DNA of 64,000 bases from Streptomyces sp. RKAG293 (GTDB lineage Bacteria; Actinomycetota; Actinomycetes; Streptomycetales; Streptomycetaceae), in NCBI RefSeq assembly GCF_023701745.1, contig NZ_JAJOZB010000001.1, positions 3,292,501 through 3,356,500 of the forward strand. Direction: 5' to 3'. Positions 63,374 through 64,000 of this stretch are shown piece after piece (positions within the stretch are counted from its first letter, which is position 1; the number at the start of each line of letters is the position of its first letter). The notes under the pieces are model-generated. The model saw only the letters and a list, made by a program, of their open reading frames with translations. It searched no databases and had not been told where the DNA came from. The position numbers were made by a program, and so were the translations under genes.

Positions 63374-64000
63374 CTACTCCTCTGCGGGGTCGGGGTCGGG
63401 GTCGGGTTGGTGGGCGGGGTCGTCGCCGGGGGCCGGGTCGTCTGCGGCCGGATGGCCGGCAGGGGCCGCGGTGTCCCGGTCCAGGAAGGCGATCCGCAGG
63501 AAGGAGACGCGCTCCGCGCCGTCGGGACGGAGTGCGGGATCCGTGTCGCGGTCGGCGAACGTCTCCAGCAGTTCGTCCACCTTCGCGCCCAGCGCGACCA
63601 GCTCCTCCGGGGTGAGATGGAGCCATCTGTCGCCGAACTGCTCCGCCTCCTGCCAGGCGCGCGACAGTTCACGGCGGGTCTCCAGCGCCTTGGTCATCTT
63701 CTGGAAGTAGTTCTCGGCGACGGCGACGGTGAGCGCGTCCGCCGCCTCCGCCACCGCCGGGTCGTCCGAGTAGCCGGGCCAGTCCGTGAAGCGCGCCGTC
63801 GCCCGCCACGGCTTCTGCCGGCCGTGGCCGCCCTCCGCCTCCTCGACGAGTCCGAACTTGGCGAGCACCCGCAGATGGTAGGAGCAGCTGGCGACGGACT
63901 CCCCCGTCAGCTCGGCGGCCCGCGTCGCGGTGAACGGACCCTCCCGGCGCAGCAGGCCGGTGAGCATCATCCGCGTCGGGTGGGCGTAGGCCCGCAGAGC
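63374..64000 (-). CDS. ArsR-type winged-helix regulator, 5' end cut by window edge
   Basis: 208 codons are present; the reading continues past position 64000. The N-terminal part AYAHPTRMMLTGLLRREGPFTATRAAELTGESVASCSYHLRVLAKFGLVEEAE is an ArsR-like winged helix (only the ends given here), followed by a helical region (residues ~85-170) and a Pro/Asp-rich tail. The single metal-site cysteine seen is not the ArsR CxC motif, so metal sensing is not supported. Overlaps the MFS gene unit; the likely regulator of that exporter. Confidence 0.85.
   Translation of the reverse strand, partial: ALRAYAHPTRMMLTGLLRREGPFTATRAAELTGESVASCSYHLRVLAKFGLVEEAEGGHGRQKPWRATARFTDWPGYSDDPAVAEAADALTVAVAENYFQKMTKALETRRELSRAWQEAEQFGDRWLHLTPEELVALGAKVDELLETFADRDTDPALRPDGAERVSFLRIAFLDRDTAAPAGHPAADDPAPGDDPAHQPDPDPDPAEE

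Noticed and set aside
63374..64000. Metal-sensing ArsR for the truncated regulator
   Set aside because: No CxC or His-rich metal site seen; only the winged-helix resemblance holds.

Overview
The window comes from the chromosome of a Streptomyces or very close actinobacterial relative. The DNA is extremely GC-rich with strong third-position G/C bias, GTG starts are common, and several genes look leaderless. The protein set is typical of the genus: Zur/ZnuACB, DUF397 with a DUF5753 regulator, a tricorn-like protease, DUF3097, emfourin and a leuA leader with LEU-type structure. No tRNA, rRNA, CRISPR array or intact insertion sequence was seen.

Layout. 1-4.4 kb: 5' part of glycyl-tRNA synthetase, then a divergent zinc-uptake operon znuA-znuC-znuB with zur behind it. 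4.4-12.3 kb: uppS, recO, a small secreted protein, a TerB-like protein and leuA with its leader peptide, all on the minus strand; then a protealysin-like metalloprotease with its inhibitor emfourin (plus strand) and era. 12.5-14.6 kb: an ammonium transporter-PII pair and a zinc-less cytidine deaminase-like protein. 14.8-21.7 kb: an accessory block with a lipase-like hydrolase, a MITE-like repeat, a helix-turn-helix/DUF397 pair and a large membrane-anchored NACHT ATPase. 21.7-24.6 kb: CBS/CorC protein, ybeY, phoH. 24.8-36.2 kb: a carbohydrate region with a PfkB kinase, a GH4 enzyme, a secreted GH5, a GH42 beta-galactosidase, a LacI regulator and an ABC sugar importer. 36.4-40.2 kb: secreted HAD phosphatase, adenine/adenosine deaminase, a TetR/DoxX divergon and an unknown protein. 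40.3-57.3 kb: housekeeping genes rnz, HIT, tricorn, rsmE, nitronate monooxygenase, dnaJ, hrcA (with CIRCE), DUF3097, hemW, an acyl-CoA ligase, lepA and rpsT. 57.5-64 kb: a proline-rich membrane protein, holA, two small proteins, an amino-acid permease, an MFS exporter and a truncated ArsR-type regulator.

How it fits together. The minus-strand genes lepA, hemW, hrcA, dnaJ, rsmE, HIT, rnz, phoH, ybeY, CBS protein, cytidine deaminase, era, recO and uppS form a backbone of translation, ribosome-maturation and protein-quality genes. Blocks of accessory genes sit between its members (12.5-14.2, 14.8-21.7 and 24.8-40.2 kb). Regulation is readable at several places: two Zur boxes over the znuA promoter, a four-leucine leader peptide before leuA, CIRCE before hrcA, a pair of LacI-type operators flanking a clear promoter for the sugar importer, and a three-copy operator motif between tetR and doxX.

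The most promising unusual content is the membrane-anchored NACHT/HEAT ATPase linked to a DUF5753/DUF397 pair (a candidate defence or signalling module), an AmtB whose first twin-histidine position is glutamate, a GH5 enzyme with a threefold cysteine-paired C-terminal repeat, a coupled upstream ORF before the sugar permease, and a 16-bp tandem repeat between the permease and binding-protein genes.
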